A stretch of DNA of 64,000 nucleotides from Wolinella succinogenes DSM 1740. GTDB lineage: Bacteria; Campylobacterota; Campylobacteria; Campylobacterales; Helicobacteraceae. The position numbers and the translations under genes are program-made. A model generated the notes under the pieces. The model had not been told where the DNA came from, searched no databases, and saw nothing but the letters and a program-made list of their open reading frames with translations. Each line of letters opens with the position of its first letter. The stretch's first letter is position 1. Positions 20,533-29,984 of the stretch are shown here, piece after piece. The DNA is taken from positions 1,374,001-1,438,000 of the forward strand of contig NC_005090.1 in assembly GCF_000196135.1 (NCBI RefSeq). The letters run 5' to 3'.

Positions 20533-21519
20533 ATGAAGATTTTGGTTAGGCTTCCCACCTGGCTTGGAGATGCCGTGATGGCGACCCCAGCCTTGGAGCT
20601 CCTGCATGATCGCTTCCCTCACGCCCAATTCACCTACATCGGCTCCCCTGTCTCGTGCGCTCTTTTTGAGCGAGATTCTAGAGTATCGCGCCTCATTGTC
20701 GATGATAGCAAAAAGGCCAAAAGCCGTCTCAAAGGGATTCTTCATATCGCCAGACGCGCTGGCAGACATGATATCGCCCTCACTTTTCAAAACAACTTCC
20801 TCTCCGCCCTGCTCCTCTTTCTCACCCGCACCCCAAGGCGCCTTGGTTATGCTAAAGAGTGGCGCTCTTTTTTGCTGAGCGATTCCCTCCAGACCCCCTC
20901 TTCGCTTCATCAGGTGGAGCGCTACGCCAAACTTCTTGAGCCACTCATCGGCGCTCTTAGCGAGATTCCCTCCCTCAATATCACCCACCAGCCCCGCCCC
21001 AAGCCCCTCCCTGTTCCCAAACTTATCGGAATCAACCCTGGAGCCGCCTATGGAAGTGCAAAGCGATGGCCAGAGGCGCATTTTGCTCACCTCATCTCTT
21101 CGCTCCTCCAAGAGGGCTATGGAGTGATGCTTTTCGGAGGTGAGGGCGAGAGAGAGGGGAATGAGCGCATCTTGCGATCTCTTGAGCCCTCCCCCCTGCT
21201 TCTAGACCTCACCGCCCAGACTGACCTTAGCCAACTTATCGATGTGATTGGCACGCTTGATCTCTTCATCACCAACGATAGTGGCCCCATGCATCTAGCT
21301 TGCGCACTTGGGATTCCCCTCATCGCCCTCTTTGGACCCACTGATTCCAAAGAGACTTCACCATGGAAGCCCATGAGCGAGACCCTGCTCCTCTCCAAGC
21401 ACCTTCCCTGCGCCCCATGCAAAAAGCGCATCTGCCCCCTTGGGCATCATCACTGCATGACCCTCCTCGCCCCTCAAGAGGTTTTGGCGGCTGCCTCTCA
21501 AGTGTTAGGAGATTCTTAA
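20533..21519 (+). CDS. waaF: ADP-heptose:LPS heptosyltransferase II
   Basis: 328 residues from ATG 20533 (MKILVRLPTWLGDAVMATPA), the typical glycosyltransferase family 9 N-terminus. It contains GINPGAAYGSAKRWP and, near the C-terminus, DLFITNDSGPMHLACALGIP then LFGPTD, the ADP-heptose site. It adds the second heptose to the lipopolysaccharide inner core at the cytoplasmic face of the inner membrane. A cysteine-rich tail (LPCAPCKKRICPLGHHHC) matches waaF-type enzymes. Confidence 0.93.
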   Translation: MKILVRLPTWLGDAVMATPALELLHDRFPHAQFTYIGSPVSCALFERDSRVSRLIVDDSKKAKSRLKGILHIARRAGRHDIALTFQNNFLSALLLFLTRTPRRLGYAKEWRSFLLSDSLQTPSSLHQVERYAKLLEPLIGALSEIPSLNITHQPRPKPLPVPKLIGINPGAAYGSAKRWPEAHFAHLISSLLQEGYGVMLFGGEGEREGNERILRSLEPSPLLLDLTAQTDLSQLIDVIGTLDLFITNDSGPMHLACALGIPLIALFGPTDSKETSPWKPMSETLLLSKHLPCAPCKKRICPLGHHHCMTLLAPQEVLAAASQVLGDS

Positions 21520-21561
21520 CCATTTCACGCTAAAGTAATCCAAAAAACAGGAGAGATTCTC

Positions 21562-21822
21562 ATGAAGAAGAGTTTTGAAGTGATGAATGTGAAGTGCGGA
21601 GGTTGCGCCAATCGCGTCAAAGAAGCGCTGAAAGAGGAGTTTGGAGAAGTCGAAGTGGATGTGGAGCAAAAGAGTCTCACCCTAGAGATCGAAGACGCCC
21701 AAGAAGAGGCACTGAAAAAAAAGCTCAAAGAGCTTGGCTATCCCGTGGTAGGTGATGAGAACGGATTCTTCACCAAGGCCAAGAGCTTCATCTCCTGCGC
21801 CATTGGCAAAGCCCAAAGCTAA
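21562..21822 (+). CDS. Heavy-metal-associated (copper chaperone-like) protein
   Basis: 86 residues. The N-terminal ~65 residues form an HMA ferredoxin-like domain with the metal-binding CxxC in NVKCGGCANRVKEAL, followed by the acidic EVDVEQKSLTLEIED. A short C-terminal tail includes a further cysteine. It probably binds Cu(I) and hands it to a P-type ATPase, but none is encoded here. A strong terminator follows immediately. Confidence 0.85.
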   Translation: MKKSFEVMNVKCGGCANRVKEALKEEFGEVEVDVEQKSLTLEIEDAQEEALKKKLKELGYPVVGDENGFFTKAKSFISCAIGKAQS

Positions 21823-21850
21823 GAATCCTTTTCGATTCTTAGCGTTTTTT
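21818..21850 (+). terminator. Rho-independent terminator after the metal chaperone gene
   Basis: Perfect 10-bp stem GCTAAGAATC / GATTCTTAGC, loop CTTTTC, then GTTTTTT. It overlaps the last codons of the convergent DAHP synthase gene. Confidence 0.88.
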
Positions 21851-23194
21851 CAAAATCTCCGCGATCAAAAAGGCAAGTTCAAGCGCCTGAGTCGCATTCA
21901 ATCTTGGGTCGCACTGCGTGTTGTAATTGCACGCTAGACCCTCTTCGGTGATCTTTTGGCTTCCACCGATGCACTCTGTTACATCCTGACCCGTCATCTC
22001 TAGGTGAATTCCCCCCGCATAGGTGCCTTCTGCCTTGTGAATATCAAAGAACGAGCGCACTTCAGAGAGGACTTGATTGAAGGCTCTAGTCTTGTAGCCA
22101 CTGCTGGCTTTGACCGTGTTGCCATGCATGGGGTCAATACTCCACAGCACCTTGCGTCCTTCCTCTTTGATGATTCTAAGGAGTGCAGGAAGCTTTTCAC
22201 CGATCTTTTCAGCGCCCATCCTCACGATGAAATTCAATCGCCCTGCCTCATTGAGGGGATTGAGAATGTCACAGATTCCAAGAAGCTCCTCTTTGGTTGC
22301 GCCAGGCCCAACCTTCACGCCCACAGGATTGTTAACCCCTCGTAAAAACTCCATGTGCGCGCCCTCTAGCTCTCTAGTGCGCTCTCCAATCCAAAGCATA
22401 TGCGCCGAGCAGTCATACCAGTCGCCTGTAAGACTATCTTTTCTCGTGAGTGCCTCTTCGTAGTTGAGCAAAAGGGCTTCGTGAGAAGTATAAAACTCCG
22501 TCTCATGGAGCATGGGAGTGGTGGCTGAGGTGATTCCGCACGCCTCCATAAAAGAGAGCGTCTCTGTGATGCGATCGCAGAGGGCTTGATACCTCTCTCC
22601 AAACGAGCTCTCAATAAAGCCTAGATTCCAGCGATGCACCTCGTGCAAATCTGCCAATCCCCCTTGGGCAAAGGCACGAATGAGATTCAGGGTAGCCGCA
22701 GATTGGTTGTAGGCCTTGAGCATTCGCTTGGGATTGGGCTCACGCGCCTCAGGAGTGAACTCTATGCTATTGATAATATCTCCGCGATAGCTGGGTAAGC
22801 TCACGCCATCCATCACCTCTTCATCACTTGACCTTGGCTTGGCAAACTGCCCCGCCAAGCGCCCCACTTTGACGATCGGGCAGCTCCCCGCAAAGGTCAA
22901 AACCACCGCCATTTGCAAAATCACTTTGAACATATCGCGGATGTTGATCGCATTGAACTCCGAAAAACTCTCCGCGCAATCACCCCCTTGGAGCAAAAAC
23001 GCTCGCCCCTCCGTCACATCAGCAAGTCGCTTTTTGAGCGATCTAGCCTCTCCAGCGAAGACCAAAGGGGGATACTGCTTAAGCTCGCGCTCAATATTCT
23101 TTAGATGCTCTCTATCTTTATAGGTTGGTTGCTGGCGGATAGGCTTCTCTCTCCAGCTTTGCGGATTCCACTCGTTTTGCATTGATTGATTCAC
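21839..23194 (-). CDS. aroF: 3-deoxy-D-arabino-heptulosonate 7-phosphate synthase, class II
   Basis: 451 residues, typical of class II (plant-type) DAHP synthase. Signatures include [29 protein letters not shown], and the metal and substrate residues in SIDPMHGNT and [18 protein letters not shown]. It condenses phosphoenolpyruvate and erythrose 4-phosphate, the first step of the shikimate pathway; aroK lies further on in the window. Class II enzymes are the usual form in Campylobacter and Helicobacter. The symbol follows common usage and may differ between annotations. Confidence 0.95.
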   Translation of the reverse strand: MNQSMQNEWNPQSWREKPIRQQPTYKDREHLKNIERELKQYPPLVFAGEARSLKKRLADVTEGRAFLLQGGDCAESFSEFNAINIRDMFKVILQMAVVLTFAGSCPIVKVGRLAGQFAKPRSSDEEVMDGVSLPSYRGDIINSIEFTPEAREPNPKRMLKAYNQSAATLNLIRAFAQGGLADLHEVHRWNLGFIESSFGERYQALCDRITETLSFMEACGITSATTPMLHETEFYTSHEALLLNYEEALTRKDSLTGDWYDCSAHMLWIGERTRELEGAHMEFLRGVNNPVGVKVGPGATKEELLGICDILNPLNEAGRLNFIVRMGAEKIGEKLPALLRIIKEEGRKVLWSIDPMHGNTVKASSGYKTRAFNQVLSEVRSFFDIHKAEGTYAGGIHLEMTGQDVTECIGGSQKITEEGLACNYNTQCDPRLNATQALELAFLIAEILKKR

Positions 23195-23209
23195 TCCAAA
23201 ATTGTTTCG

Positions 23210-24478
23210 TTATTTTCCGACATACATCTGTCGGGGACGCGTGATTTTGACATTGGGCTCTTGAAGCAGCTCTAAAACTTGCCCACACCACCCAGGCATC
23301 CTTCCGATGGCGAAAATGGGCGTGAACATGCTCTTTGGAATCTTAAGCGCTGTGAGGATGATTCCTGAGTAGAAATCAACATTGGGGTAGAGACTCCTGG
23401 AGAGAAAATATTCATCTTGCGTCGCCACCTCTTCGATCTTCTCGGCAATCTCCACGAGGCGCTGATTCATCTTGACCCCTTTTTGGTCTAGATCGTCTTT
23501 GAGTTTTCTGAGAATTCTAGCCCTTGGATCATAGCTCTTATAGACTCGATGGCCAAAGCCCATCAATCTAAAGGAGTCGTTTTTGTCTTTGGCTTTGGCA
23601 ATGTAGCGATCAACATTTTTAACATCGCCAATCATCTCAAGCTGATCCATAACCGATTCGTTCGCCCCTCCATGAGCCTTGCCCCAAAGTGCGCTCAAGC
23701 CCGCTGATAGAGCCGCATAGGGGTGGACTCCCGTACTAGCAACATTGCGCACTGTGGCCGTAGAGGCGTTTTGACCATGGTCAGCATGAAGCATAAAGAT
23801 CGTATCAAGCGCACTCACTTCAATGGGTGAAATCTCCTCTTTAAGCTTTCCATGAGGATAGGCTCTAAGCATATAAAGGAAGTTTTCCACATAGCCGCGG
23901 TCTGCATCAGGATAGACAAAAGGTGATCCCACAGAGCTTCGATAGGCAAAGGCTGCTAGCGTGGGGGTTTTGGCGATGATTCTTCGTGCCATCGTCTGAT
24001 ACTCTGCCTCATACTCCATGTCGATATGATCGTAGTAGAAAGTCGAGAGCGCGGAAACGGATGAGGAGAGATTCGCCATCGGATGAGCGCCATCAGGAAA
24101 AGCATCGATAATCTTTCGGAGCCCCTCGTGGATGTAGGAGCGGCGCACTAGCTCACGCTCAAATTGATCCGATTCCTCTTTGGTGGGAAAGATATAGCCA
24201 TTTCCAATGAGCAGTTTAATGACATCAACAAACTTATACTTCTCCACCAGCTCTTCGATAGGGTGTCCATAGTAGACCAGCTCACCCTTTTTTCCATCCA
24301 CAAAACTGATCTCTGATTTACAGTTGGCGGTCGAACCATAGCCAGGGTCAAAGGTGAACATTCCTGTTGTCTCATAAAACTTCGAAAAATCGACCAACTG
24401 CGGACCTCGCGTGGGGTTGAGAATTTCAAATTCAAATTTTTCGCCCGTTTCGTTATTCGTGAAAGTGACTGTGCCCAT
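23210..24478 (-). CDS. gltA: Citrate synthase
   Basis: 422 residues from ATG 24478 ([10 protein letters not shown]), which has GAGGAG upstream; the frame is open nine codons further. Type II hexameric-like citrate synthase. Active-site histidines lie in [11 protein letters not shown] and [16 protein letters not shown], and the catalytic Asp in NVDFYSGI. It condenses acetyl-CoA and oxaloacetate. It is divergent from icd, and the shared intergenic region holds a palindrome over its -10. Confidence 0.97.
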   Translation of the reverse strand: MGTVTFTNNETGEKFEFEILNPTRGPQLVDFSKFYETTGMFTFDPGYGSTANCKSEISFVDGKKGELVYYGHPIEELVEKYKFVDVIKLLIGNGYIFPTKEESDQFERELVRRSYIHEGLRKIIDAFPDGAHPMANLSSSVSALSTFYYDHIDMEYEAEYQTMARRIIAKTPTLAAFAYRSSVGSPFVYPDADRGYVENFLYMLRAYPHGKLKEEISPIEVSALDTIFMLHADHGQNASTATVRNVASTGVHPYAALSAGLSALWGKAHGGANESVMDQLEMIGDVKNVDRYIAKAKDKNDSFRLMGFGHRVYKSYDPRARILRKLKDDLDQKGVKMNQRLVEIAEKIEEVATQDEYFLSRSLYPNVDFYSGIILTALKIPKSMFTPIFAIGRMPGWCGQVLELLQEPNVKITRPRQMYVGK

Positions 24479-24537
24479 GCAAGATTCTCCTCGGTAAAAA
24501 GTCAATTCAATTCGATACCAAACTGAACCCTCTATGA

Positions 24538-24555
24538 GTTTAAGTATATTTAAAC
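24538..24555. promoter_or_regulatory. Palindrome over the gltA -10 in the gltA-icd intergenic region
   Basis: GTTTAA-N6-TTAAAC, perfect 6-bp arms. The N6 core contains AGTATA, which reads TATACT on the minus strand, a good -10 for gltA. A dimeric regulator bound here would block gltA and could also affect icd. The palindrome is seen; the regulatory role is inferred. Confidence 0.45.
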
Positions 24556-24652
24556 TTTTTCAAGAATTTGCTGAATGGCGCGAGCGTAAGAAAAAAATAT
24601 TGGAGTTCTTGATACACTTTGAGGCAAAAGTTTCAAACCACAAGGAGCGCGC

Positions 24653-25945
24653 ATGGCTAATTTTGAAGGCTACAATCCCCGATTTCTCCCCTTGCCCACC
24701 GAAGGCGAGGCAATCACCCTCACCCCTGAGGGAATCCTCCAGGTCCCTGATCACCCCATTATCCCCTACATTGAGGGCGATGGCATTGGCATGGATATCA
24801 CGCCAGCGATGAAAAGTGTTGTGGACGCTGCGGTGAACAAGGCCTATGGAGGCAAAAGAAAAATCGCATGGTATGAGGTCTACACGGGCGAGAAGTGCTA
24901 TGAAAAGTTTAAAAATGAAAAGAGCCTCTCTCCGATGGATCAGTGGCTCCTCCCTGATACGATTGATGCAATCAACTACTTCAAGGTCTCCATCAAAGGC
25001 CCTCTAACCACGCCCGTGGGCGAAGGATTTCGCAGCCTGAATGTTGCCTTGCGCCAGATGATGGATCTCTATGTCTGCCTCCGCCCTGTGCGCTGGTATG
25101 GCAGCCCCAGCCCTGTCAAAGAGCCTCACAAGGTCGATATGGTGATCTATCGCGAAAATAGTGAGGATATCTACGCGGGAATCGAGTTTGCCGCCGAGAG
25201 CAAAGAGGCCAACAAAGTGATCCAATTCCTCCAAAACGAAATGGAGGTGAAAAAGATTCGATTCCCCAAAACAAGCGCCATCGGAATCAAGCCCGTGAGC
25301 AAAGAGGGGAGTGAGCGTCTCATCAGAAAAGCCATCCAATACGCTATCGACAACGACCGCGCCTCCCTCACCTTTGTTCACAAAGGCAACATCATGAAAT
25401 TCACCGAGGGCGGATTCATGAAGTGGGGTTATGAGCTGCTCAAACGAGAATTTGGCGCGACCGAGATCGATGGAGGTCCTTGGTGCTCCATGAAAAACCC
25501 AAAAACAGGCAAAGAGATCATCATCAAAGACGTCATTGCTGATGCCTTCTTGCAGCAGATTCTCTTGCGCCCTGCTGAATATGATGTCATTGCCACCATG
25601 AATCTCAATGGCGACTATATCTCTGACGCGCTCGCTGCGATGGTTGGAGGAATCGGGATCGCTCCTGGTGCCAACCTCAATGATAGCGTGGCGATGTTTG
25701 AGGCGACTCATGGAACCGCGCCCAAATACGCTGGACTTGACAAGGTCAACCCCGGCTCTCTTATCCTAAGTGCAGAGATGATGCTGCGCCACATGGGCTG
25801 GATCGAGGCGGCCGACCTCGTCGTCTCCTCCATGAAAAAGGCGATCGAATCCAAAAATGTCACTTACGACTTTGCCCGCTTGATGGAGGGCGCCAAAGAG
25901 GTGAAATGCTCCGAATTTGCCCAAGTCATGATTGAGCGAATGTAA
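24653..25945 (+). CDS. icd: Isocitrate dehydrogenase (NADP-type)
   Basis: 430 residues, like E. coli Icd. The start is ATG 24653 with AAGGAG upstream. Landmarks are [15 protein letters not shown], the phosphorylatable-Ser region [29 protein letters not shown], the catalytic Lys/Asp segment, [12 protein letters not shown] and [13 protein letters not shown] (cofactor loop). It oxidises isocitrate to 2-oxoglutarate. Paired with gltA it supplies the oxidative branch of the citric acid cycle. Confidence 0.97.
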   Translation: MANFEGYNPRFLPLPTEGEAITLTPEGILQVPDHPIIPYIEGDGIGMDITPAMKSVVDAAVNKAYGGKRKIAWYEVYTGEKCYEKFKNEKSLSPMDQWLLPDTIDAINYFKVSIKGPLTTPVGEGFRSLNVALRQMMDLYVCLRPVRWYGSPSPVKEPHKVDMVIYRENSEDIYAGIEFAAESKEANKVIQFLQNEMEVKKIRFPKTSAIGIKPVSKEGSERLIRKAIQYAIDNDRASLTFVHKGNIMKFTEGGFMKWGYELLKREFGATEIDGGPWCSMKNPKTGKEIIIKDVIADAFLQQILLRPAEYDVIATMNLNGDYISDALAAMVGGIGIAPGANLNDSVAMFEATHGTAPKYAGLDKVNPGSLILSAEMMLRHMGWIEAADLVVSSMKKAIESKNVTYDFARLMEGAKEVKCSEFAQVMIERM

Positions 25946-25947
25946 CC

Positions 25948-26145
25948 TCAGGGCTTGGAGCTTTTAGCTCCAAGCTCCTCACCTAAGCGCTTGAGTTTCT
26001 CGTAACTCTTTCTTGATTCCTCCACTGCCTCCATGAATTTAAATCCCAAGAGAATCGTTTTATAGAGGTTAGGCTTCTCCTTACGCCAATTATAGAGTGT
26101 CTTCGTGTCCACCCCCAAGTATCCAGCCATATCTCGTTGAGTCAT
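25948..26145 (-). CDS. Small helix-turn-helix protein
   Basis: 65 residues from the ATG at 26145 (MTQRDMAGYLGVDTKTLYNW), with GGGGG seven bases upstream. The first 25 residues form a clear helix-turn-helix. The remainder is a charged helix (FMEAVEESRKSYEKLKRLGE) that may dimerise. It is probably a DNA-binding regulator; the target is unknown. A perfect inverted repeat (GCTTGGAGC/GCTCCAAGC, 25953-25975) lies within its 3' codons. It is convergent with icd, three bases away. Confidence 0.75.
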   Translation of the reverse strand: MTQRDMAGYLGVDTKTLYNWRKEKPNLYKTILLGFKFMEAVEESRKSYEKLKRLGEELGAKSSKP

Positions 26146-26322
26146 GCTTGCCCCCTTTTTGGGCAAAATTTACTCATTCCATCATGAGGCCACAACAAAG
26201 GAACATTTCCATAAAGTTTATATAAATTCAGTAATATTTACCTTTTTATAAGATAGAATTAGGGATTATTTTCTTTTAAATATCTACTATTTTCAAGCTA
26301 GAACAACCCCCAAAGGCGAATT

Positions 26323-26985
26323 ATGACTCAATTCCCCTTGCGACACTCCCTGCTTCTTGAAGGCGAAGCCCACCTTGTCAGTCAAGCCGCGACAAGGATC
26401 GCCAATGAGTGGAGAGAATCTCTACAGCTTATCACCTGCCTAGCCGAAAACCTAGACGACCCAGAAGGAAAGCTCCCCTCTCTTACGAGGATTCAATCCT
26501 TGCAAAAAGCGATTCTAAAAGAGGTTGATCTCATAAGCCAACAGATCGCTCGATTTTGCGACCTAGCCCAAAACGACACCCATCCCTCCCTTTTTCGACC
26601 TCATGCCGAAATCTCCAAAATCCTCCAACTCCTAGAGGGAGATTTGAAAGCCAAGGGGATCGTCTCTTGTGTCCAACAGGGGGAATCATTGGAGCTCTTT
26701 GGATTAAAGCATGATTTTCAAAAAGCCCTCTTTGCCCTCTCCCTCCTCCTTCTTCATCAAGCCAATGGGGGAGAATCTTTGATCTGGGAGCTTAAACTCC
26801 AGTCAAACCTCCTCCAAATTCAGGTTAAACTCCATCCCTCCCCCTCTCTTGGAGGCGAATCCTTACCTCTTCGATCCTCTCTTCTCCTCTTAAGTCGAGC
26901 CCTTCTTAAGCACTCTGGCCATCAGCTCTCCTATTATCCCAAAGAGTTCTCTTTTAGGATTCTCGCTCCTCTTAGTCCATTCTAG
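26323..26985 (+). CDS. Degenerate histidine-kinase-like protein lacking the phospho-acceptor His
   Basis: 220 residues, no membrane segment. The segment RIANEWRESLQLITCLAENL aligns with the IAHQWRQPLSELG box of the histidine kinase at 844-2490, but the phospho-acceptor His is Asn28. Two helices (DHp-like) follow, then a region resembling a HATPase start (LKHDFQKALFALSLLLLHQA) in which the N-box Asn and the later G boxes are missing. I infer a pseudo-kinase that could act as a dimerising scaffold or a response-regulator binder. The next gene runs convergently and overlaps by 4 bp. Confidence 0.55.
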   Translation: MTQFPLRHSLLLEGEAHLVSQAATRIANEWRESLQLITCLAENLDDPEGKLPSLTRIQSLQKAILKEVDLISQQIARFCDLAQNDTHPSLFRPHAEISKILQLLEGDLKAKGIVSCVQQGESLELFGLKHDFQKALFALSLLLLHQANGGESLIWELKLQSNLLQIQVKLHPSPSLGGESLPLRSSLLLLSRALLKHSGHQLSYYPKEFSFRILAPLSPF

Positions 26986-27917
26986 AACGATTCGATTAGC
27001 TCCCCCACCCTCTTTATATGCCTCTCTTGCGCCTTGATTTTTCTCTCATAACTATCAGGACGCCTGAGATTCTTGATCTCCTCGCGAAGCCTTGCAAGCT
27101 CATCCCTTGGGGAGAGCGGGCTCTTTTTGAGAAAGTCGGCGTATTGCTCTAGCGTCTCTTTTGTCCTATCTAGATAGACATTTGTCTCCTCAATTTGAAA
27201 GGTGATCAAGGCAATAAATCGCTCACTCGCCCCCTGCCAATCCCCCTCTCCCACGCGCTCCTCTATGAGCCGCTCTAGCACCCTTGTCTCGTAATCATCC
27301 AAAGGCACATCCTTGCCGCTTCCACCATCAAGAATATAGAGTATCGAGGGACCATGGTCATTCTCTTGGCGAATCTTCTGACAAGCCTCCACAGCCCCCT
27401 GGAATTGCGCCCAATAATCGCGTGTGATTCCAAGCGCTCTATCTCGCTCTAGTTTCTCGTCATTAAACAGCGCCAGCCTCTCATATAGAGGAAAAAGCCT
27501 CCCCATCTCACGCAGATAATACTCTCGATTCCTCTCAAAAAAGGGGCTCTTTGGAGTCATCTCTCCCTCTTGGCACTTTTGTAGCTCACGCTTAGCATCC
27601 TCGATGAGATAAGCGATGGAGCTTTTGTGCCTGTAGGCGATATCATCGTAGTAGCGAAGTTTATCTTTGAGATAGACCGCTTTCTCCTTGGGAGCCTCGA
27701 AGCCCTCAACATCCTTCATCGTGCGCCTCATCCACTCCAGCCGATCACGCCCAAAATAGGCACAATCCACCCCCTGCGCCTTGGAGAAATAGTCTTGATA
27801 GAGCGCCTCATACGCTCCCCTATCAGGAAAAATCGACCCTTTATGATAATCCCACGCCAAAGCCAAAAGGATCGAAATAACCACCAAAAGAGCGACTAGG
27901 TATTTTAGATTCTTCAC
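26982..27917 (-). CDS. Hypothetical membrane-anchored helical protein
   Basis: 311 residues. One N-terminal membrane helix (LKYLVALLVVISILLALAWD) is followed by a long, charged, mostly helical periplasmic or cytoplasmic part with coiled-coil potential at the C-terminus (RDELARLREEIKNLRR). There are three cysteines in the soluble part. I do not recognise the family. It begins four bases after the stop of the NYN-domain gene, so the two are likely co-transcribed. Confidence 0.7.
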   Translation of the reverse strand: MKNLKYLVALLVVISILLALAWDYHKGSIFPDRGAYEALYQDYFSKAQGVDCAYFGRDRLEWMRRTMKDVEGFEAPKEKAVYLKDKLRYYDDIAYRHKSSIAYLIEDAKRELQKCQEGEMTPKSPFFERNREYYLREMGRLFPLYERLALFNDEKLERDRALGITRDYWAQFQGAVEACQKIRQENDHGPSILYILDGGSGKDVPLDDYETRVLERLIEERVGEGDWQGASERFIALITFQIEETNVYLDRTKETLEQYADFLKKSPLSPRDELARLREEIKNLRRPDSYERKIKAQERHIKRVGELIESF

Positions 27918-27921
27918 ACTC

Positions 27922-28668
27922 CTAAGACCTTAAACGAACCATCACATGGGTGTTGGAGGAGCCATCTTTGAAAGGAATCTTCTTTAGCTCAACAAAATCA
28001 AGCGTCTCAATCAGCCTGCCAAGCTTGTCATATCCATAGTTTCGCGGATCAAAAGCAGGATGATTCTTGGAAATATAGAGTCCAATGCTCGCCAAAGGCA
28101 CCCAATCATCCTCTTTCATGGTGGCTTTAATCGCAGGCTGAATGATGCTTTTGAGTGCCTTGGATTCGCTCTTGCTCCATGAATCATTCCAGCTGCTCTC
28201 AGGGCGTCTTTGCTCCTCTTGACGCAGGATCTCTGTGTAGATGAACTTATCGCACGCCGCCACAAACGCCTCGGGAGTCTTCTTCTCTCCAAAGCCATAG
28301 ACGACTAGCCCCGATTCTCGAATTCTTGTGGCTAAACGCGTGAAATCACTATCCGAGGAGACGAGGCAAAACCCCTCCAAAGGCGCATCATGAAGCAGAT
28401 CCATCGCATCAATGATGAGCGCCGAATCAGTCGCATTTTTGCCGCTAGTGTAGTTAAACTGCTGAATAGGGGCGATGGCGTATTTATGCAGATGCTCCTT
28501 CCAGCTTTTGAGATTGCTGCTCGTCCAATCCCCATAGGCTCGCTTGATATTGAGCGTCCCATACTTAGAAATCTCCGCTAAAAGCTCGCCAAGCACGCTC
28601 GCTTGGGCGTTATCAGCATCAATAAGTACAGCAAGACGCTTTGAGCCGTTCTCTTTTTCTATCTCCAT
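27922..28668 (-). CDS. NYN-domain (PIN-like) RNase with C-terminal OST-HTH/LOTUS-type domain
   Basis: 248 residues from ATG 28668 (MEIEKENG), which has AAGGA upstream; an in-frame TTG lies further upstream. The N-terminal NYN/LabA-like fold has acidic active-site residues in LAVLIDADNAQ, KNATDSALIIDAMDLL and CLVSSDSDFTRLATRIRE. The C-terminal ~75 residues (VPLASIGLYISKNHPAFDPRNYG then LGRLIETLDFVEL) fit the OST-HTH/LOTUS RNA-binding module. This domain pair is known from bacterial predicted ribonucleases. The RNA target is unknown. It is divergent from the patatin gene. Confidence 0.85.
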   Translation of the reverse strand: MEIEKENGSKRLAVLIDADNAQASVLGELLAEISKYGTLNIKRAYGDWTSSNLKSWKEHLHKYAIAPIQQFNYTSGKNATDSALIIDAMDLLHDAPLEGFCLVSSDSDFTRLATRIRESGLVVYGFGEKKTPEAFVAACDKFIYTEILRQEEQRRPESSWNDSWSKSESKALKSIIQPAIKATMKEDDWVPLASIGLYISKNHPAFDPRNYGYDKLGRLIETLDFVELKKIPFKDGSSNTHVMVRLRS

Positions 28669-28764
28669 CTTTTTCCTTTTTGGAAGTTTGGCTTGGCTTG
28701 TAGTCGTTTTGAGCGCCAAAATATGTTTAAATTATGCCTAGATTTCACTCAAAAGCGAGCCCCC

Positions 28765-29550
28765 ATGAGCCAAAAACAACCGATCAATCTTGTCCTCTCA
28801 GGCGGCGGCACTCGCGCCATCGGACATCTCGCCATCATCTCCGCCCTCCTAGAGCGGGGTTTTGAGATCAGGGCTATTTCAGGCTCCAGCGGAGGAGCGA
28901 TCGTAGGTTCACTGCTTGCCAGCGGCAAAAGCCCCAAGGAGTGCTATGATCTCCTCTTAAAGACCAACTTTGTGCGCCTCTTTGCCTTCAAAATGAGCCA
29001 AGGTGGACTCTTTCATCTTAAGCGCGGAGAGGCCTATTTGGAGAAGATTCTTGGAATCAAAGAGTTTAGTGAGCTCTCTTTGCCTCTATATGTCTGCGTG
29101 GTGGATCTCAAAGAGGGGCGACCTTTTTTCTTAAGCGAAGGGAACATAGCCAAGGCGGTCATTGCCTCTAGCTCCATCTCCCCTTTTATGCGACCCGTAG
29201 AGATGGAGGGGCGGATGGGGGCGGATGGGGGAATCATGAACAACCTCCCCATAGAGCCCTTTTTGGAGGAGAATCTCCCCATCATTGGAATCAATGTCAA
29301 CCCAAATCGCCCCTTTCACAGCCACTCCATGGTCTCCATCGCCAAGCGCGCGCTCTTTTTGCAATTTTATTCTAATATCCTAGAGCGCTCCAAACTCTGC
29401 TCTCTCTATCTAGAGCCTAGCGGAATTGATGCCTACACTATCTATGACCTCAAAAGCCTAGAGAGCGTCTATAACCTATGCCAAGAGTGGTGCGAAACGA
29501 ATCTAGACGCTCTTATCGGTGATGTTCCCCTTCATGTTCTCCGGCCGTAG
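28765..29550 (+). CDS. Patatin-like phospholipase
   Basis: 261 residues from ATG 28765 (MSQKQPINLVLSGGGTRAIG). The oxyanion loop is GGGTRAIGH, the nucleophile is the Ser of SGSSGGAIVGS (GxSxG), and the catalytic Asp is in GADGGIMNNLP. It is a Ser-Asp dyad lipid acyl hydrolase. No signal peptide is visible, so it is probably cytoplasmic, or secreted by another route. The substrate is unknown. Confidence 0.92.
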   Translation: MSQKQPINLVLSGGGTRAIGHLAIISALLERGFEIRAISGSSGGAIVGSLLASGKSPKECYDLLLKTNFVRLFAFKMSQGGLFHLKRGEAYLEKILGIKEFSELSLPLYVCVVDLKEGRPFFLSEGNIAKAVIASSSISPFMRPVEMEGRMGADGGIMNNLPIEPFLEENLPIIGINVNPNRPFHSHSMVSIAKRALFLQFYSNILERSKLCSLYLEPSGIDAYTIYDLKSLESVYNLCQEWCETNLDALIGDVPLHVLRP

Positions 29551-29712
29551 CTTCATACTGCTTGGCTCGACAAACCCAAAAGGTTGACTCTCTAGCCGTT
29601 CGTTGTTAGACTTGATCACCTCGGTGATGGCAGGGGTCAGGCTCACGGCACTTTTTTGATGTTTTTGCGTCTCATGAAGAGAAGGGAACGCGGTATTAAG
29701 GCTCACTTGCAT
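29503..29712 (-). CDS. Small hypothetical protein, 69 residues
   Basis: Begins MQVSLNTAFPSLHETQKHQK. An excellent Shine-Dalgarno (AAGGAGG) lies seven bases before the ATG, which makes it more than a chance frame. It has no membrane helix or signal peptide and is rich in S, T, E and N. It is convergent with the patatin gene and overlaps its end by 48 bp. Its promoter region overlaps that of the tautomerase gene. Function unknown. Confidence 0.6.
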   Translation of the reverse strand: MQVSLNTAFPSLHETQKHQKSAVSLTPAITEVIKSNNERLESQPFGFVEPSSMKLRPENMKGNITDKSV

Positions 29713-29736
29713 CGGCTCCTCCTTGAGCGTTTAGTG

Positions 29737-29742
29737 TATAAT
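29737..29742 (+). promoter_or_regulatory. -10 box for the tautomerase-esterase-two-component genes
   Basis: TATAAT 39 bases before the tautomerase ATG. The region is near-palindromic (TATAATATT), so the opposite strand may serve the divergent 69-residue gene. Confidence 0.55.
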
Positions 29743-29780
29743 ATTCCTCATTTTCACCCAAGAACGCTTAAAGGATTCCC

Positions 29781-29984
29781 ATGCCCTATGTGAACATCAA
29801 AATCACCCAAGAGGGGGCGACCCCTGAACAAAAAGAGCGCCTCATCCAAGGTGTCACAGAGCTTCTTCAAAAGGAGCTGGGTAAAAATCCTGCCACCACC
29901 GTGGTGGTGATTGAGGAGGTGCCAACAGACAACTGGGGCGTGGGAGGCGAGAGCATCACCAAGCGCCGCGCCAAAGGGGTCTAA
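29781..29984 (+). CDS. 4-oxalocrotonate tautomerase family protein
   Basis: 67 residues after the initiator Met is counted. Pro2 (MPYVNIKI) becomes the N-terminal catalytic proline after Met removal. The segment TTVVVIEEVPTDNWGVGG is the family's second half. Size and sequence match the small hexameric enzymes, such as the one described in Helicobacter pylori. Physiological substrate unknown. The next gene starts on the base after the stop. Confidence 0.92.
   Translation: MPYVNIKITQEGATPEQKERLIQGVTELLQKELGKNPATTVVVIEEVPTDNWGVGGESITKRRAKGV

Noticed and set aside
25953-25975. Inverted repeat after icd as a terminator
   Set aside because: The stem is perfect but no T-run follows on either strand and it lies inside the codons of the small HTH gene, so it is not listed as a terminator.
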